Counted from the first letter of the stretch, positions 36,347 to 46,119 are shown. The stretch is DNA of 64,000 nucleotides from Prochlorococcus sp. AG-402-N08 (GCA_003216535.1 QCIS01000007.1:48985-112984); one strand, 5' to 3'. The notes: generated by a model not told the origin, from the letters alone. Made by a program: numbers and translations.

Positions 36347-37174
36347 TCAGGAATATGAATTAAGTTTTTTTGAAAACTCTCGAGCCTCTTTGAGTTGCTC
36401 ATAAGTATCAATAGATAGAGAATCTCCTTCAACAATATATGTCTTAAAAATACATCCATTTTCTATTAATCTTAATTGTTCCAATTTTTCTGCTTTTTCT
36501 AATAAAGAATTTTTCATTAAGTTCCAATTTTTTAAAATAGTTGCTCTATATCCATAAATTCCCACATGTCCCCAGTAAATAAAGTTTTTACCCCAATCCT
36601 TTTGTTCATAGTCTCTTAAATAAGGAATAGCACTTCTTGAAAAATATAATACTCTATTATTATAATTCACCAATACCTTAACCACATTTGGGTTATGAAT
36701 TTTAGTACTGTTTAGTTTATAAATAGGGGTTATGACGTCGAAAACTTCTTTATCTTTTTGTGCTTCGTTAATCATATTATTAATTATTTCTGGATTTAGG
36801 AAAGGTTGATCAGCTTGAACATTTATAATTAATGTCTCATTCATTTTCTTTTGCTTTTCATCATCATTTAAAGATGTGAAATTACAGTCCCATATTATTG
36901 AAAGTAACTTATTCATGACTGAGGAGATTCTATCACTTCCTGATGAGCAATTTTCTGATGTCATAAAAACTCTAAACCCTTGATCGCACGCAATTTTACT
37001 TATCTCTTCACTATCAGTGCAAACAAAAATTGAATCATTAGGAATAGCAACCTTACACTTTTCTAGTACTAAACTCAATATTGGTATTCCATTAATTTTT
37101 TCTAGAACTTTTCTTGGTAATCTTGATGATGATATTCTTGCTGGAATAGCAATGGCTATTTTTTTAAAATTCAT
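36347..37174 (-). CDS. kdsB: 3-deoxy-manno-octulosonate cytidylyltransferase (CMP-Kdo synthetase)
   Basis: Activates Kdo with CTP. Motifs: AIAIPARISSSRLPRKVLEKI near residue 6 (CTP loop), IFVCTDSEEIS near 49, NCSSGSDRISSVM near 75, INVQADQPFLNPE near 116, YFSRSAIPYLRD near 177 and WGHVGIYGYRA near 203. These are the KdsB rather than NeuA variants. Compared with NeuA-1 and NeuA-2 it is clearly separate, so the window has three CMP-sugar synthetases. It sits 8 bp upstream of kdsD and 3 bp downstream of a glycosyltransferase gene. Confidence 0.95.
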   Translation of the reverse strand: MNFKKIAIAIPARISSSRLPRKVLEKINGIPILSLVLEKCKVAIPNDSIFVCTDSEEISKIACDQGFRVFMTSENCSSGSDRISSVMNKLLSIIWDCNFTSLNDDEKQKKMNETLIINVQADQPFLNPEIINNMINEAQKDKEVFDVITPIYKLNSTKIHNPNVVKVLVNYNNRVLYFSRSAIPYLRDYEQKDWGKNFIYWGHVGIYGYRATILKNWNLMKNSLLEKAEKLEQLRLIENGCIFKTYIVEGDSLSIDTYEQLKEAREFSKKLNSYS

Positions 37175-37177
37175 AAT

Positions 37178-37876
37178 TCAATCCCATAATTCAATTGTTT
37201 TTTTGCGCATATCAAACCATTCTCTAGCTAATTCACCTCCACTTTCCCTTTGTTCATTAAACCAAGGTCCCCCAAGTGTCCAATGCAACATCATTGCATT
37301 ATTAGATTCCCTCTCTGATTGTACATCTACTAAATAATTCCATTTCGAAGGAATCTCTCCAATCTCTCTGTCATTCTCAAGCCAATTAAATCTATGTAAA
37401 TCAAGTCCTGAAGCTTGGTTAACATAATTTATGCTTAATGCATCACATTTTTCGGAATTAAAAAGAATCATAGAACTCCAATTTTTCCTTGGATATGCAG
37501 TTTGTAATTCACCCTGAAATTTTTTTTTCTCAGAAGGTATATGTTTATGTTTTACACACATTAATGAATATTTATCATCCCGTAAATTCCATAAATCCCC
37601 TATGTCCCCACGACATAACATGTCACAATCCATAAAAATAGCCCATCCCTTAAATCCCATAAGATAAGGCACTAAAAATCTAGTAAAGGAAAACTCTGTA
37701 CTTTGCCTAGGATCTTTAGATCTGTAATATATTCCGGCTTTTCTTAATTGATTTGTTACTAAAGGAATTATTGATAATGGATTATTTGAATTTTGATATA
37801 AACTATCAATTAAAACATTTGTAGCCGCTCTTTCTCTGTAATCATAACCTATAAATATGGGTATTAAATTTTCCAC
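37178..37876 (-). CDS. GT8-like glycosyltransferase
   Basis: A 232-aa GT-A protein with LIPIFIGYDYRERAATNVLID near residue 4, FSFTRFLVPYLMGFKGWAIFMDCDMLCRGDIGDL spanning about 63-95 (the DxD metal motif is DCD) and MMLHWTLGGPWF near 203 with an HxxGGPW element. The arrangement matches small GT8-like transferases seen beside Kdo genes in cyanobacteria and proteobacteria. It leads the 12-gene minus-strand run and probably transfers a hexose to the Kdo-containing glycan; the donor is not predictable. It diverges from the ABC transporter gene over about 106 bp, a shared promoter region. Confidence 0.75.
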   Translation of the reverse strand: MENLIPIFIGYDYRERAATNVLIDSLYQNSNNPLSIIPLVTNQLRKAGIYYRSKDPRQSTEFSFTRFLVPYLMGFKGWAIFMDCDMLCRGDIGDLWNLRDDKYSLMCVKHKHIPSEKKKFQGELQTAYPRKNWSSMILFNSEKCDALSINYVNQASGLDLHRFNWLENDREIGEIPSKWNYLVDVQSERESNNAMMLHWTLGGPWFNEQRESGGELAREWFDMRKKTIELWD

Positions 37877-37982
37877 AAATATTAATCTTTTTAAGACATA
37901 TTACTATACTATGTAGTAAATTTTTATTTTATTTATTTTAAAAAATAAAATCTTTCAAAAGCGCTAAAATAATTACTTGATT

Positions 37983-39785
37983 ATGAAAAATATCTCCGTA
38001 AACAAAAAATATTATTTAAAAAGAAATCAAAAAAATAAATCAGTAAAACAAATAATTTTCAATATTTATTTACTTACTAACAAAGAAATGAAGCTTAAGA
38101 TGCTTCTAAACATATCAATATCATTTTTGAGTGGAATTATAGACGGAATATCAATTGGATCACTAATTCCATTTATATTGGTATTACTTTCTCCTGAAAG
38201 CATCTACTCCAGCATTTTTATTAAGAAATTTATCCCATTTCTACTTAGTTTTGATACTTATGAAATCATTTTAATTTTCTTTGTTTTTTTGATTTCAGTA
38301 AACATCCTAAGTGCCTTTTTAAAAATATTTCTTATTAAATACACTTTAAAATTAAGCACCGAAATAGGTTCTTATTTCGCAAAATTTGCTTTCAAAAATA
38401 TTATAAGTAAGGATCTATTGAACTTCAGGTCAAATGAACATTCGAATTATATAAATATACTAACCGCACAATTAAATAATACAGTAGGTTTTATCAATAA
38501 TATACAATTTATAATCTCAGGATTAATAATAAGTTTTTTAATAATAATATCTACCTTATTTATCAATTTAGAGGCAGCACTTATCAGCTTATTTAGCTTT
38601 ACCTTGGCATACATATTTATTGCATTATTTACAAAAAAAAGGCTTTCAATATTAAGCAAAAGGATTCTTTCTGGTTCCCAAAACTATTACAAAGTTGTCA
38701 AAGAAAGTTTAACCTTGTTTAGACAAATTAATTTAATGAATTTAAATTCATTATATGGTGATAAAATTTATTCCGAATCATTTAACTACAGAAAACAATC
38801 AGCGCAAAGTGTATTTATATCAAGATACCCAAAATTTTTACTTGATGCTTCAGCAATAATTATAATCTCTTCAATTTCTTTATATACTTTCAATAAAAGT
38901 CCAAATCCAGCGCAAACTCTATCTTTAATGTCAGGTATAGCATTAGCAGCTCAAAAACTTCTTCCAAATTTACAATTAGTTTATCATTCTTGGTCTAATT
39001 TAGTATCAAAAAAAATGATGACTTTTAATGTATTGGATAATATAATCGGATACTATACTTCTGATGAAGAATCAGATAAAAGAGAGAAATTAAACGGGTT
39101 TTCCAAATTAAAATTAAATTCTGTTTATTTTTCTTATAGCTCTAGCAAAAATTATGCTTTAGAAAATATTAATTTAGAAATTAATAAAGGAGAATTCATT
39201 GGAATAAAAGGTCGATCAGGAGAGGGGAAAACAACTTTAATGGATTTAATGATAGGTTTTCTTAGCCCTTCAAAAGGAGAAGTAATTTTTAAAAACGAAT
39301 TAGATAAATACTGTAATGTTTCTCTAAAGTTAAATGAATGGAGAAACATAATTGGTTATGTTCCTCAAGAGATTGAATTAGTAAATACTACTTTGGCTGG
39401 AAATATTGCTATTAATGAAGTACTAGATCCATTTAAAAAAGAAAAAATTGTTAAGTTACTGGAAATTGTAAATCTGCAAAATATCTATTCTGATGAATCA
39501 CAGATTTTTAATAAAAAAATTGGAGAGTATGGAATTAATTTGAGCGGTGGTCAAAGACAGCGTGTGGGGATTGCAAGATCCCTTTTCAATAATCCAGAAA
39601 TAATTTTTCTTGATGAAGCAACTAATGGATTGGATAAGAAAACAGAGTCTAAAGTTATTTCCAATATTAGAGCCAACTTTCCTTTCCTTTCCTTAATTAC
39701 AATTTCACATAGAGATAGTTTGTTAAAGCTATGCGATAAAATATATAATTTGGAAAATAAGAATTTAGTAGAACTAGAAAAATAG
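37983..39785 (+). CDS. ABC transporter, fused permease-ATPase (MsbA/PglK-like flippase candidate)
   Basis: Half-size exporter (about 600 aa): six transmembrane stretches in the first 330 residues, then an ATPase domain with GIKGRSGEGKTTLMDL (Walker A), a GYVPQEIELVNTT Q-loop region, LSGGQRQRVGIARSL (signature), IIFLDEATNG (Walker B) and TISHRD (H-loop). Such homodimers flip lipid A (MsbA) or lipid-linked oligosaccharides (PglK). I see no Wzx-type flippase in the window, and the next gene is a WecA-like initiating transferase immediately adjacent, so flipping of undecaprenyl-linked glycan is the favoured role. Start set to the ATG at 37983 rather than the TTG at 37977. Confidence 0.88.
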   Translation: MKNISVNKKYYLKRNQKNKSVKQIIFNIYLLTNKEMKLKMLLNISISFLSGIIDGISIGSLIPFILVLLSPESIYSSIFIKKFIPFLLSFDTYEIILIFFVFLISVNILSAFLKIFLIKYTLKLSTEIGSYFAKFAFKNIISKDLLNFRSNEHSNYINILTAQLNNTVGFINNIQFIISGLIISFLIIISTLFINLEAALISLFSFTLAYIFIALFTKKRLSILSKRILSGSQNYYKVVKESLTLFRQINLMNLNSLYGDKIYSESFNYRKQSAQSVFISRYPKFLLDASAIIIISSISLYTFNKSPNPAQTLSLMSGIALAAQKLLPNLQLVYHSWSNLVSKKMMTFNVLDNIIGYYTSDEESDKREKLNGFSKLKLNSVYFSYSSSKNYALENINLEINKGEFIGIKGRSGEGKTTLMDLMIGFLSPSKGEVIFKNELDKYCNVSLKLNEWRNIIGYVPQEIELVNTTLAGNIAINEVLDPFKKEKIVKLLEIVNLQNIYSDESQIFNKKIGEYGINLSGGQRQRVGIARSLFNNPEIIFLDEATNGLDKKTESKVISNIRANFPFLSLITISHRDSLLKLCDKIYNLENKNLVELEK

Positions 39786-40868
39786 GTGAATATTAATTTT
39801 CTATTTATAACTTTATCGTTTGTAATTTCAACGAGCATTTCATTTAAAATAATTCCATTATTAATTCATAATGGGAACAAATATAACTTAACTGATAATC
39901 CTTCACCAAGAAAAGCTCATAAAAAAAAGGTTGTTCGGATTGGTGGAACTTCCATATTATTAGGTTACATATTAAGTATCCTCACAACTTTATTTTTTAT
40001 TAAAAATTCATTAAACCAAGAAAGTATTAATTTTATCGTTCTTATTTCATTAGGTTCTATTGGTTTTTATTTAATTGGCTTAATAGATGATATTTTCGAT
40101 ATAAGTCCATTTCCTAGACTTAGTGTTCAAATACTTTTTTCTTTTTTAATATACGCCAGCGGAATTAGTTTTTTTAAAATAGATGATAGTTTTATTTTTG
40201 CAGATTACATAAATTTGTTAGGCACTATTTTCTGGATTGTTGGGATAACCAATGCTATGAATTGGTTCGATGGTTTAGATGGCTTAGCTTCTGGAGTAAG
40301 CATAATAACACTATCAAGTTTTGCACTTATTTTTTTGGTTAATCATAATTATTTATATGCATTAACATCTATATCTTTAATCGGTGCCATTATAGGCTTT
40401 CTTAAATTTAATTTTTATCCATCAAAAATAATTATGGGTGATTGCGGCTCAAACTTATTAGGATTCAATCTAGCCACAATAAGTATGTTGAATATTTCTA
40501 ATAATTATGATTCAAATATTAATTTGTTTACAGATAATAATAGAGTAATAATTTCCCTACTTTTACTATCGATTCCATTACTGGATATGACTTATGTAAT
40601 TTTCAAGAGATTAAAAAATAAAAGATCCCCATTTTACCCAGATAATTTTCATTTACACCACAGATTAATGAATATAGGTTTTTCTCATAGACAGACAGTT
40701 TTCTTAATTTATATAATTCATCATTGGCCTGTATTCTTAGCTCTATACTATTCAAAAATTATATCTATAGAAGTAATTTATTTTTCAACAATAATATTTA
40801 TATTCAATGTGATTTTAATAATGAGAAAATTTATTAACTATAGAAAAATAAATATTCAAAAAAAATGA
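39786..40868 (+). CDS. WecA/MraY-family undecaprenyl-phosphate sugar-1-phosphate transferase
   Basis: Polytopic membrane enzyme starting surface-glycan synthesis by moving a HexNAc-1-P to undecaprenyl phosphate. It has about ten hydrophobic segments, the DNPSPRKAHKKKVVRIGG loop near residue 37, LIGLIDDIFDISP near 97 (DD motif), NAMNWFDGLDGLASG near 156 (NxxNxxDGxDGL) and IIMGDCGSNLLGFNLA near 214, then a cytoplasmic FHLHHRLMNIGFSHRQ near 288 (HxHHR-type loop). These are the polyprenyl-phosphate GlcNAc-1-P transferase motifs. The start is a GTG directly after the ABC transporter stop, so the two are coupled. Confidence 0.92.
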   Translation: MNINFLFITLSFVISTSISFKIIPLLIHNGNKYNLTDNPSPRKAHKKKVVRIGGTSILLGYILSILTTLFFIKNSLNQESINFIVLISLGSIGFYLIGLIDDIFDISPFPRLSVQILFSFLIYASGISFFKIDDSFIFADYINLLGTIFWIVGITNAMNWFDGLDGLASGVSIITLSSFALIFLVNHNYLYALTSISLIGAIIGFLKFNFYPSKIIMGDCGSNLLGFNLATISMLNISNNYDSNINLFTDNNRVIISLLLLSIPLLDMTYVIFKRLKNKRSPFYPDNFHLHHRLMNIGFSHRQTVFLIYIIHHWPVFLALYYSKIISIEVIYFSTIIFIFNVILIMRKFINYRKINIQKK

Positions 40869-40926
40869 ATTACATTCAATACATTGTTTTTCAAGTATGA
40901 AGAATTATAGAATAGGAGATTAATGT

Positions 40927-42084
40927 ATGAAAAAAAGAATATTTTTTATTTCAAGGCACCCAGATATTGATCATATTTGTTCGTATATATATTTTACAAA
41001 TAATAAAAGCTATAGAAATATAATAATTCCTAGGGATTGGGATTCTCAAACTAATCATTATTTAATCAAAGAGATCCGAAAGAAAGGAATTGCGGAAATT
41101 ATTAATAGACTAGATATAAAAAACTATCACTTAAAAGTACTATTTTTATGTTTTATTAGCAAAAAAAAAGTATTGGCCATATTCAGGAGATTAATAAGTC
41201 TAAAAATATCATTAATAATAGAAAATTATGTATTTGATATTCTTAGAAATAATCTTAATACAAGACTTTTTGAAATCGCTAAAGACTGCGAGCTTTACTT
41301 AGACCACAGAAATTGCAATAGGGGAAGTGATTATATTCTTGATGTTTTTAAGGAATCATGCGAAAAAATAATATCTTTACCACATACCTTACTTTATGTA
41401 GAAAATCCCACTAAATATATGAAAGCTGCTTTGGCCTTTAAAAAATGTTTTGCTAATGAAATCTACTTTTATCATAATTTTCATAAGGATCAATTACTGA
41501 AATATATTCCCGAAAAAGTAGAAACAAAAAAAATAAAGCCCTTTCGATATTTCAAAGAATGGTTTCATTTTAGAAAAAAAGCTTACGAGAGAAATACTTT
41601 TAATATAAAAAACCTACTAATTCTAAATAGATTTACAAATAAGGAAACTGTTGTTTTCCTTGACACTCCATTCTTTGGAAACGAAAAATTAGCCTTTAAA
41701 AGAAAATCCTTATTAAATTTAATTCAATCTAAATATAGGCTAATTATTGTGCCACATCCAAGAAGTAATATAATTACAACTAGTTTTAAAGCTGAAATAT
41801 GGACAGGAGAGATAGCATGTCTGATATCAAAATATAAAAAATTTGTTGGAATTTTTACTACTTTATCTATAGATTTAGCTCAAGCCCATCGTCTTTATAT
41901 AACATGTCATCATTTAAGAGATGAATCATACAGGAATAACTATAAATTAAAAGATGAAGAAATAGGTGCAACAAAATTAGCCTATAGTAATGAATCAGTT
42001 TTAGATTTTCTTAATTCAAAAGCAGATATAAAAGCGCAAAATGAGTTTATAAAAATTCTAGGATTGGATTCTATTAAAATCTAA
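40927..42084 (+). CDS. Uncharacterised protein of surface-glycan cluster (possible GT-B-like transferase)
   Basis: I do not recognise this 385-aa protein with certainty. It has a short N-terminal strand-like MKKRIFFISRHPDIDHI, basic helical segments, YRLIIVPHPRSN near residue 277, FVGIFTTLSIDLAQAHRLYIT near 313 and EIGATKLAYSN near 348. The PHPRSN plus T-L-S-x-D-L-A arrangement echoes sialyl/polysialyl-transferase GT-B proteins, where a His-Pro and a later Ser bind CMP-sugar. Given two nonulosonate pathways and Kdo nearby, a CMP-sugar transferase is an attractive guess, not a finding. It is the third gene of the ABC-WecA set, 58 bp downstream. Confidence 0.45.
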   Translation: MKKRIFFISRHPDIDHICSYIYFTNNKSYRNIIIPRDWDSQTNHYLIKEIRKKGIAEIINRLDIKNYHLKVLFLCFISKKKVLAIFRRLISLKISLIIENYVFDILRNNLNTRLFEIAKDCELYLDHRNCNRGSDYILDVFKESCEKIISLPHTLLYVENPTKYMKAALAFKKCFANEIYFYHNFHKDQLLKYIPEKVETKKIKPFRYFKEWFHFRKKAYERNTFNIKNLLILNRFTNKETVVFLDTPFFGNEKLAFKRKSLLNLIQSKYRLIIVPHPRSNIITTSFKAEIWTGEIACLISKYKKFVGIFTTLSIDLAQAHRLYITCHHLRDESYRNNYKLKDEEIGATKLAYSNESVLDFLNSKADIKAQNEFIKILGLDSIKI

Positions 42085-42183
42085 TATCAAATTTTGTTGC
42101 TTGCGTTTATAAAAAAGTAATCAAATTTTTAAATTGAATTATTTACTAAAAGCCACTAATTTTCATTCACTAAATGTTTGTAT

Positions 42184-42696
42184 CTAATATTTTATTTCCG
42201 AATAAGTAGGAATATTAATATTTTGTGCTCCTTTAAGTGAAGTAAGTTCAATAATTACTGATAAGGCTAATATCTTTTTCTCTTTTTTACTCAAAATATC
42301 AATAACACATTTAGCTGTTCCTCCTGTTGCAAGAAGATCATCAACAATTACAAACTTATTAAATGGAGTTATTGCAGAATCTTGGATCGATAATACATCT
42401 TCTCCATACTCTAAACCATATGTTTTTTCAATGAGTTTTCCAGGGAGTTTATTTTTCTTTCTAGCTAAAATAAGAGGCTTTTTCACTGTCTTTGCAATAG
42501 CACTTCCAAAGATAAATCCTCTAGCATCAATTGCAATAATAGCATCAGCATCTTTGAAAAAAGAATAATTTGCGACTTTATCTATAAGTTCCGAAAATAG
42601 ATCAGCGTCTGCAAGTAACGGACTAATATCCTTAAAAATTATTCCCTTTTTAGGAAAATCTGGATAGTCCCTAATTATTTTCTTTAATTTTTCCAT
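42184..42696 (-). CDS. apt: Adenine phosphoribosyltransferase
   Basis: Salvages adenine plus PRPP to AMP. The 170-aa sequence has YPDFPKKGIIFKDISPLLAD near residue 10 (classic Apt start), DAIIAIDARGFIFGSAIA near 52, VIVDDLLATGGTAKCVIDIL near 117 (PRPP loop) and LEYGEDVLSIQ, all diagnostic. It is a housekeeping gene embedded among polysaccharide genes, oriented alone on the minus strand with about 100 bp on the 3' side and 321 bp on the 5' side. It may mark a fixed point between two variable blocks of the island. Confidence 0.95.
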   Translation of the reverse strand: MEKLKKIIRDYPDFPKKGIIFKDISPLLADADLFSELIDKVANYSFFKDADAIIAIDARGFIFGSAIAKTVKKPLILARKKNKLPGKLIEKTYGLEYGEDVLSIQDSAITPFNKFVIVDDLLATGGTAKCVIDILSKKEKKILALSVIIELTSLKGAQNINIPTYSEIKY

Positions 42697-43017
42697 GCGG
42701 ACAATTTACTAAATTGGTTTATTAGAATTAATAAAGATAAAAAGCAAAAAGAATTTTCACTAAGTTATAAATAAAAATTACTATTAGATAAAGAATAATA
42801 TAATTTAATTAACTTTTCCATATCTATTTTAATGTTTGCTAAAAGTTTTTCCAAAACCTTAAGATTGTTTTGAAGATGCCTAAATTAAGTATTGATAAAT
42901 TTTAAATAAAAAATTCTATCAAGTTGAACCTTTGCTGATTATTATAATTTTTGTGTCGTTAGTAATTAATTTTTTAATAAATTGGTTTAATCAAATATAA
43001 AATTCACTATCTTATTT
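42697..43017. other. Intergenic gap upstream of apt
   Basis: About 320 bp, very AT-rich, between the apt start and the acyltransferase stop. I found no ORF with recognisable protein content, no tRNA-like cloverleaf and no strong inverted repeat. It probably carries the apt promoter near its left end, but I cannot point to a convincing -10 box. Confidence 0.4.
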
Positions 43018-45006
43018 TTAATTATGCAATTCATAATTTATCTCATCATTAATGAGCTTGGCTCCCTTTTTAGATAAATGATTTTCATTGTAGTAATAAT
43101 CCCATGGAGATGGATTATTGTACAATTCATTATTTATTAAATTAAAAATATTTATAAATTTAAAATATCCATTTGCATTATCTTTAATATAATTATTTAT
43201 TCTTTTAACTTCTTTATTCTTTTTATTATTAAATAAAGAATCAATATCACATTTATTATTTAATGAAGTAAACCATTGAGAACATATATCTGGATTATGG
43301 TTTAGTAAAGGTATTCCTGAAATAACTACTAACTCAACTCCAATAGAATCAAGTTTTTGACTTAAGTACTTTAAAATTTTTAAATATTCTTCAAGTAATT
43401 CATCAGGAGTTTTATTATAGTTAATTTTAGAAAAGCTAAAAAAATCAGATAACGAATTTGCCAATATAAAGATATCTCCTTTTTTTGCATATTTCATTAA
43501 CCATTCAACATATCGTTCTAAATGAATATTACAAATTCTACTTAAACTTTTTTTATCTAAAAATACCTCATAAAAATCACATTTGGAAGTATAAATGGCA
43601 TTTATATGGTAGTTATTTAATTTAGAAATTTCTAAATAAGCTGGAACTATTTGCTCATTATATGAATCGCCGAAAGTAAATATTTTTTTATTACTTTTTG
43701 ACCCCTTTATTTTATAAATATTATTTTGATTAATCCAACAATGATTAAATTTTTCTGAATATTTTTTATTTGATGGCACATTAGTATATCTACATAAGAT
43801 ACCGTTCCACTTAATTGATTCAGAATAAATTAGTGATCGTTCTCTATTTTTGTTTCCTAAAAAAATCGTATCACTAAAGATTCTTGATGAAAACAAGAAT
43901 ATGCTTGAAATAAAAATTACTAAAATTCCTTTTAAAATTACTAAAATATTATTTCTAGGGATAAATTTCTTTCTAAATGGGGTCTCTATATAATTATAAG
44001 AGAGATATGATAACCCAAAAATTATAATAATCTGAAAAGGGATAGACCACCAATTAACTCCAATAGTTAATCTTGAGAAAGAGAGTATTGGCCAATGCCA
44101 AAGATATAATGAATAGGACATTAGTCCCAAATAGCATATTTTTCCATTAGTCAGCAGTCTGAACAATATTGAATTTTTATTTATACATATAATTAAAATT
44201 GAAGTTAAGAATGTTATTAATATGGTTGATAATACACTTAATTTTAATGGCAAAAACATCAATATTAATAATATGAGAAATATTATTATTGAAGGTATTT
44301 TTTCAAATTGTTTTCTAATTCTAAGATTTTTATTTATTAGAATAAAAGTGAAACTTCCTAATCCAATTTCCCAAAACCGAAAAGGCATCAAAAAATATGT
44401 GGCAGATGGGTTTATAGAATAAAAATATATGAATCCAATCAATGATGGTATTGCCAAAGTCAACATAATAAAAAAAAGATTTTTATATGATTTTTTCTCT
44501 TGTTTGCTAAATCCTGAAAACCATACAAGGATTGGGAAAAGAAAGTAGAATTGTTCTTCTACACCTAAAGACCAAGTATGAGTAAATGGATTAATTTCAG
44601 TTGATTGTGCAAAGTAATCAGTAGCAATACGAACTAAGTAAATATTAGAGAGGCCAAAAAGAGAAGCAAAACCTGTATTTAAAGAAGACCTAGCTTGAGG
44701 ATGAATTAAGCAAGTCAAAAGAGTTGAAAATAATATAACAATTAAAAGCGCTGGTATAATTCTTATAATTCTTCTGGAATAAAAATTGCTTATAAAATCT
44801 AAAAAATTCCCATCCCTGCGACGTGATAAAGATGATGTTATGACGTAACCTGAAATTACAAAAAAGATATCTACTCCTAAAAAACCGCTAGGGAGTAAAT
44901 CCTTATTGAAATGATTAACTATAACAGCTATTACAGCAAAGGCTCTTAAACCATCTATTTCATTTCTATAACTATTATTTGGGAAATAATTTTTAAGTAT
45001 ATTCAT
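43018..45006 (-). CDS. Acyltransferase-3 / SGNH fusion (OafA-like O-acetyltransferase)
   Basis: Inner-membrane polytopic O-acyltransferase with a C-terminal SGNH domain (662 aa). The N-terminal YRNEIDGLRAFAVIAVIVNHF and FLGVDIFFVISGYVITSSL near residues 15-60 are hallmark acyltransferase-3 motifs, followed by about ten membrane segments up to residue 380 and THTWSLGVEEQFYFLFPI near 143. The C-terminal part has KKIFTFGDSYNEQIVP near 443 (GDS nucleophile block) and a late YYNENHLSKKGAKLI (D/NxxH-type block). OafA-type proteins O-acetylate exported glycans. Isolated on the minus strand, flanked by gaps of 320 and 400 bp. Confidence 0.92.
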   Translation of the reverse strand: MNILKNYFPNNSYRNEIDGLRAFAVIAVIVNHFNKDLLPSGFLGVDIFFVISGYVITSSLSRRRDGNFLDFISNFYSRRIIRIIPALLIVILFSTLLTCLIHPQARSSLNTGFASLFGLSNIYLVRIATDYFAQSTEINPFTHTWSLGVEEQFYFLFPILVWFSGFSKQEKKSYKNLFFIMLTLAIPSLIGFIYFYSINPSATYFLMPFRFWEIGLGSFTFILINKNLRIRKQFEKIPSIIIFLILLILMFLPLKLSVLSTILITFLTSILIICINKNSILFRLLTNGKICYLGLMSYSLYLWHWPILSFSRLTIGVNWWSIPFQIIIIFGLSYLSYNYIETPFRKKFIPRNNILVILKGILVIFISSIFLFSSRIFSDTIFLGNKNRERSLIYSESIKWNGILCRYTNVPSNKKYSEKFNHCWINQNNIYKIKGSKSNKKIFTFGDSYNEQIVPAYLEISKLNNYHINAIYTSKCDFYEVFLDKKSLSRICNIHLERYVEWLMKYAKKGDIFILANSLSDFFSFSKINYNKTPDELLEEYLKILKYLSQKLDSIGVELVVISGIPLLNHNPDICSQWFTSLNNKCDIDSLFNNKKNKEVKRINNYIKDNANGYFKFINIFNLINNELYNNPSPWDYYYNENHLSKKGAKLINDEINYELHN

Positions 45007-45408
45007 CTCAAAATATTTATTTTTGTATAAAAATTAAAACTTCATTAAAACATACTACGAATTACAAAGATAAACAATTTTTTATTTTTCTAAATTTAAA
45101 TTTTGAAAATAGTCCTAATTAAGTAATTAATTTATTTTTATGATTTATAGTCTTTTAAAGACTTAAACAATTCAAATAATTGAAAATATTTTTTCTGTTA
45201 GTTTAAAAAAATAAATTGCAAAATTAAGGCTGGTATTTGTTGCGACTTATTCTTCAAACTCTCATTGAATCAATATTGGAACTAAATTAAAATATGACTA
45301 CTAAAATAAACTGAAAATTTTGCCCACTTTTTTTAGAAAATTATATTATAAATTTTTTTAGAAAAAAAATATCTTTTATTTATAATAAGTGATAAGAATA
45401 ATTAATCT
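45007..45408. other. Divergent intergenic gap
   Basis: About 400 bp between the acyltransferase start and the CmoA-like start, so it must hold both promoters. The only structure I see is the small palindrome AGTCTTTTAAAGACT near 45155, probably too short to matter. No coding remnant was recognised in either strand. Confidence 0.4.
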
Positions 45409-46119
45409 ATGAAAAAAGTAGATAAAAATATAAATACTGATAATGCATCATGGACTTTTGAAGATATATCTGATGAATTTGAGAACCACGTTTCTAAGTC
45501 GGTTCCTTTCTATCATGAAAGCCATCAACTTGCTGTTGAAATAAGTGATTTTTTTGTGAAGGAAAATTCTTTGATTTATGATATTGGGGTTTCTACTGGA
45601 TTATTGTCTAGATTAATTTTAAAAAGGCATCAAAGATTAAAAGACTTAAAACTAATTGGCATAGATAATGTAAATTCTATGATCACTAAAGCAAGAGCCA
45701 TGGGCACAAAAGATAAAAGGGCAACATATATTTGCGACGATATTATTAATTATCCCCTTGAGAAAAGTAATTTGATAATAGCATTTTACACAATTCAATT
45801 TATACCTCCTCAATTTAGACAAGATGTTATAAACAAAATTTTTGACTCGCTTAATTGGGGTGGTGCTTTTTTGATGTTTGAGAAAGTAAGAGCAAATGAT
45901 GCTCGTTTCCAGGATTATATGTCACAAATGTATATAGACTTCAAACTTAGTAAAGGCTTTGAATACGAAGAAATCATTAACAAATCTAGAAGTCTAAAGG
46001 GCATACTTGAACCTTTTTCTACTAATGGAAATTTAGAATTATTAAATCGTGCTGGTTTTAAAGATATTACTTCTGTATTTAAGTGGGCATGTTTTGAGGG
46101 TTTTCTCGCAATTAAGTGA
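45409..46119 (+). CDS. CmoA-like SAM-dependent methyltransferase-fold protein
   Basis: Length 236 aa, with a CmoA pattern from end to end: SWTFEDISDEFENHVSKSVPFY near residue 10 (E. coli CmoA WTFD...IxRSVPxY), YDIGVSTGLLSRLIL near 55, IGIDNVNSMI near 81, IIAFYTIQFIPPQFRQDVI near 120, LNWGGAFLMFEKVRANDARF near 143 and MYIDFKLSKGFEYEEI near 169. CmoA makes carboxy-SAM for tRNA uridine-5-oxyacetate. The motif I glycine run (IGVSTG) differs from the usual GCSxG. No CmoB is seen beside it, and the next gene is another methyltransferase in a glycan cluster, so a moonlighting or sugar-directed role is possible. Confidence 0.75.
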   Translation: MKKVDKNINTDNASWTFEDISDEFENHVSKSVPFYHESHQLAVEISDFFVKENSLIYDIGVSTGLLSRLILKRHQRLKDLKLIGIDNVNSMITKARAMGTKDKRATYICDDIINYPLEKSNLIIAFYTIQFIPPQFRQDVINKIFDSLNWGGAFLMFEKVRANDARFQDYMSQMYIDFKLSKGFEYEEIINKSRSLKGILEPFSTNGNLELLNRAGFKDITSVFKWACFEGFLAIK

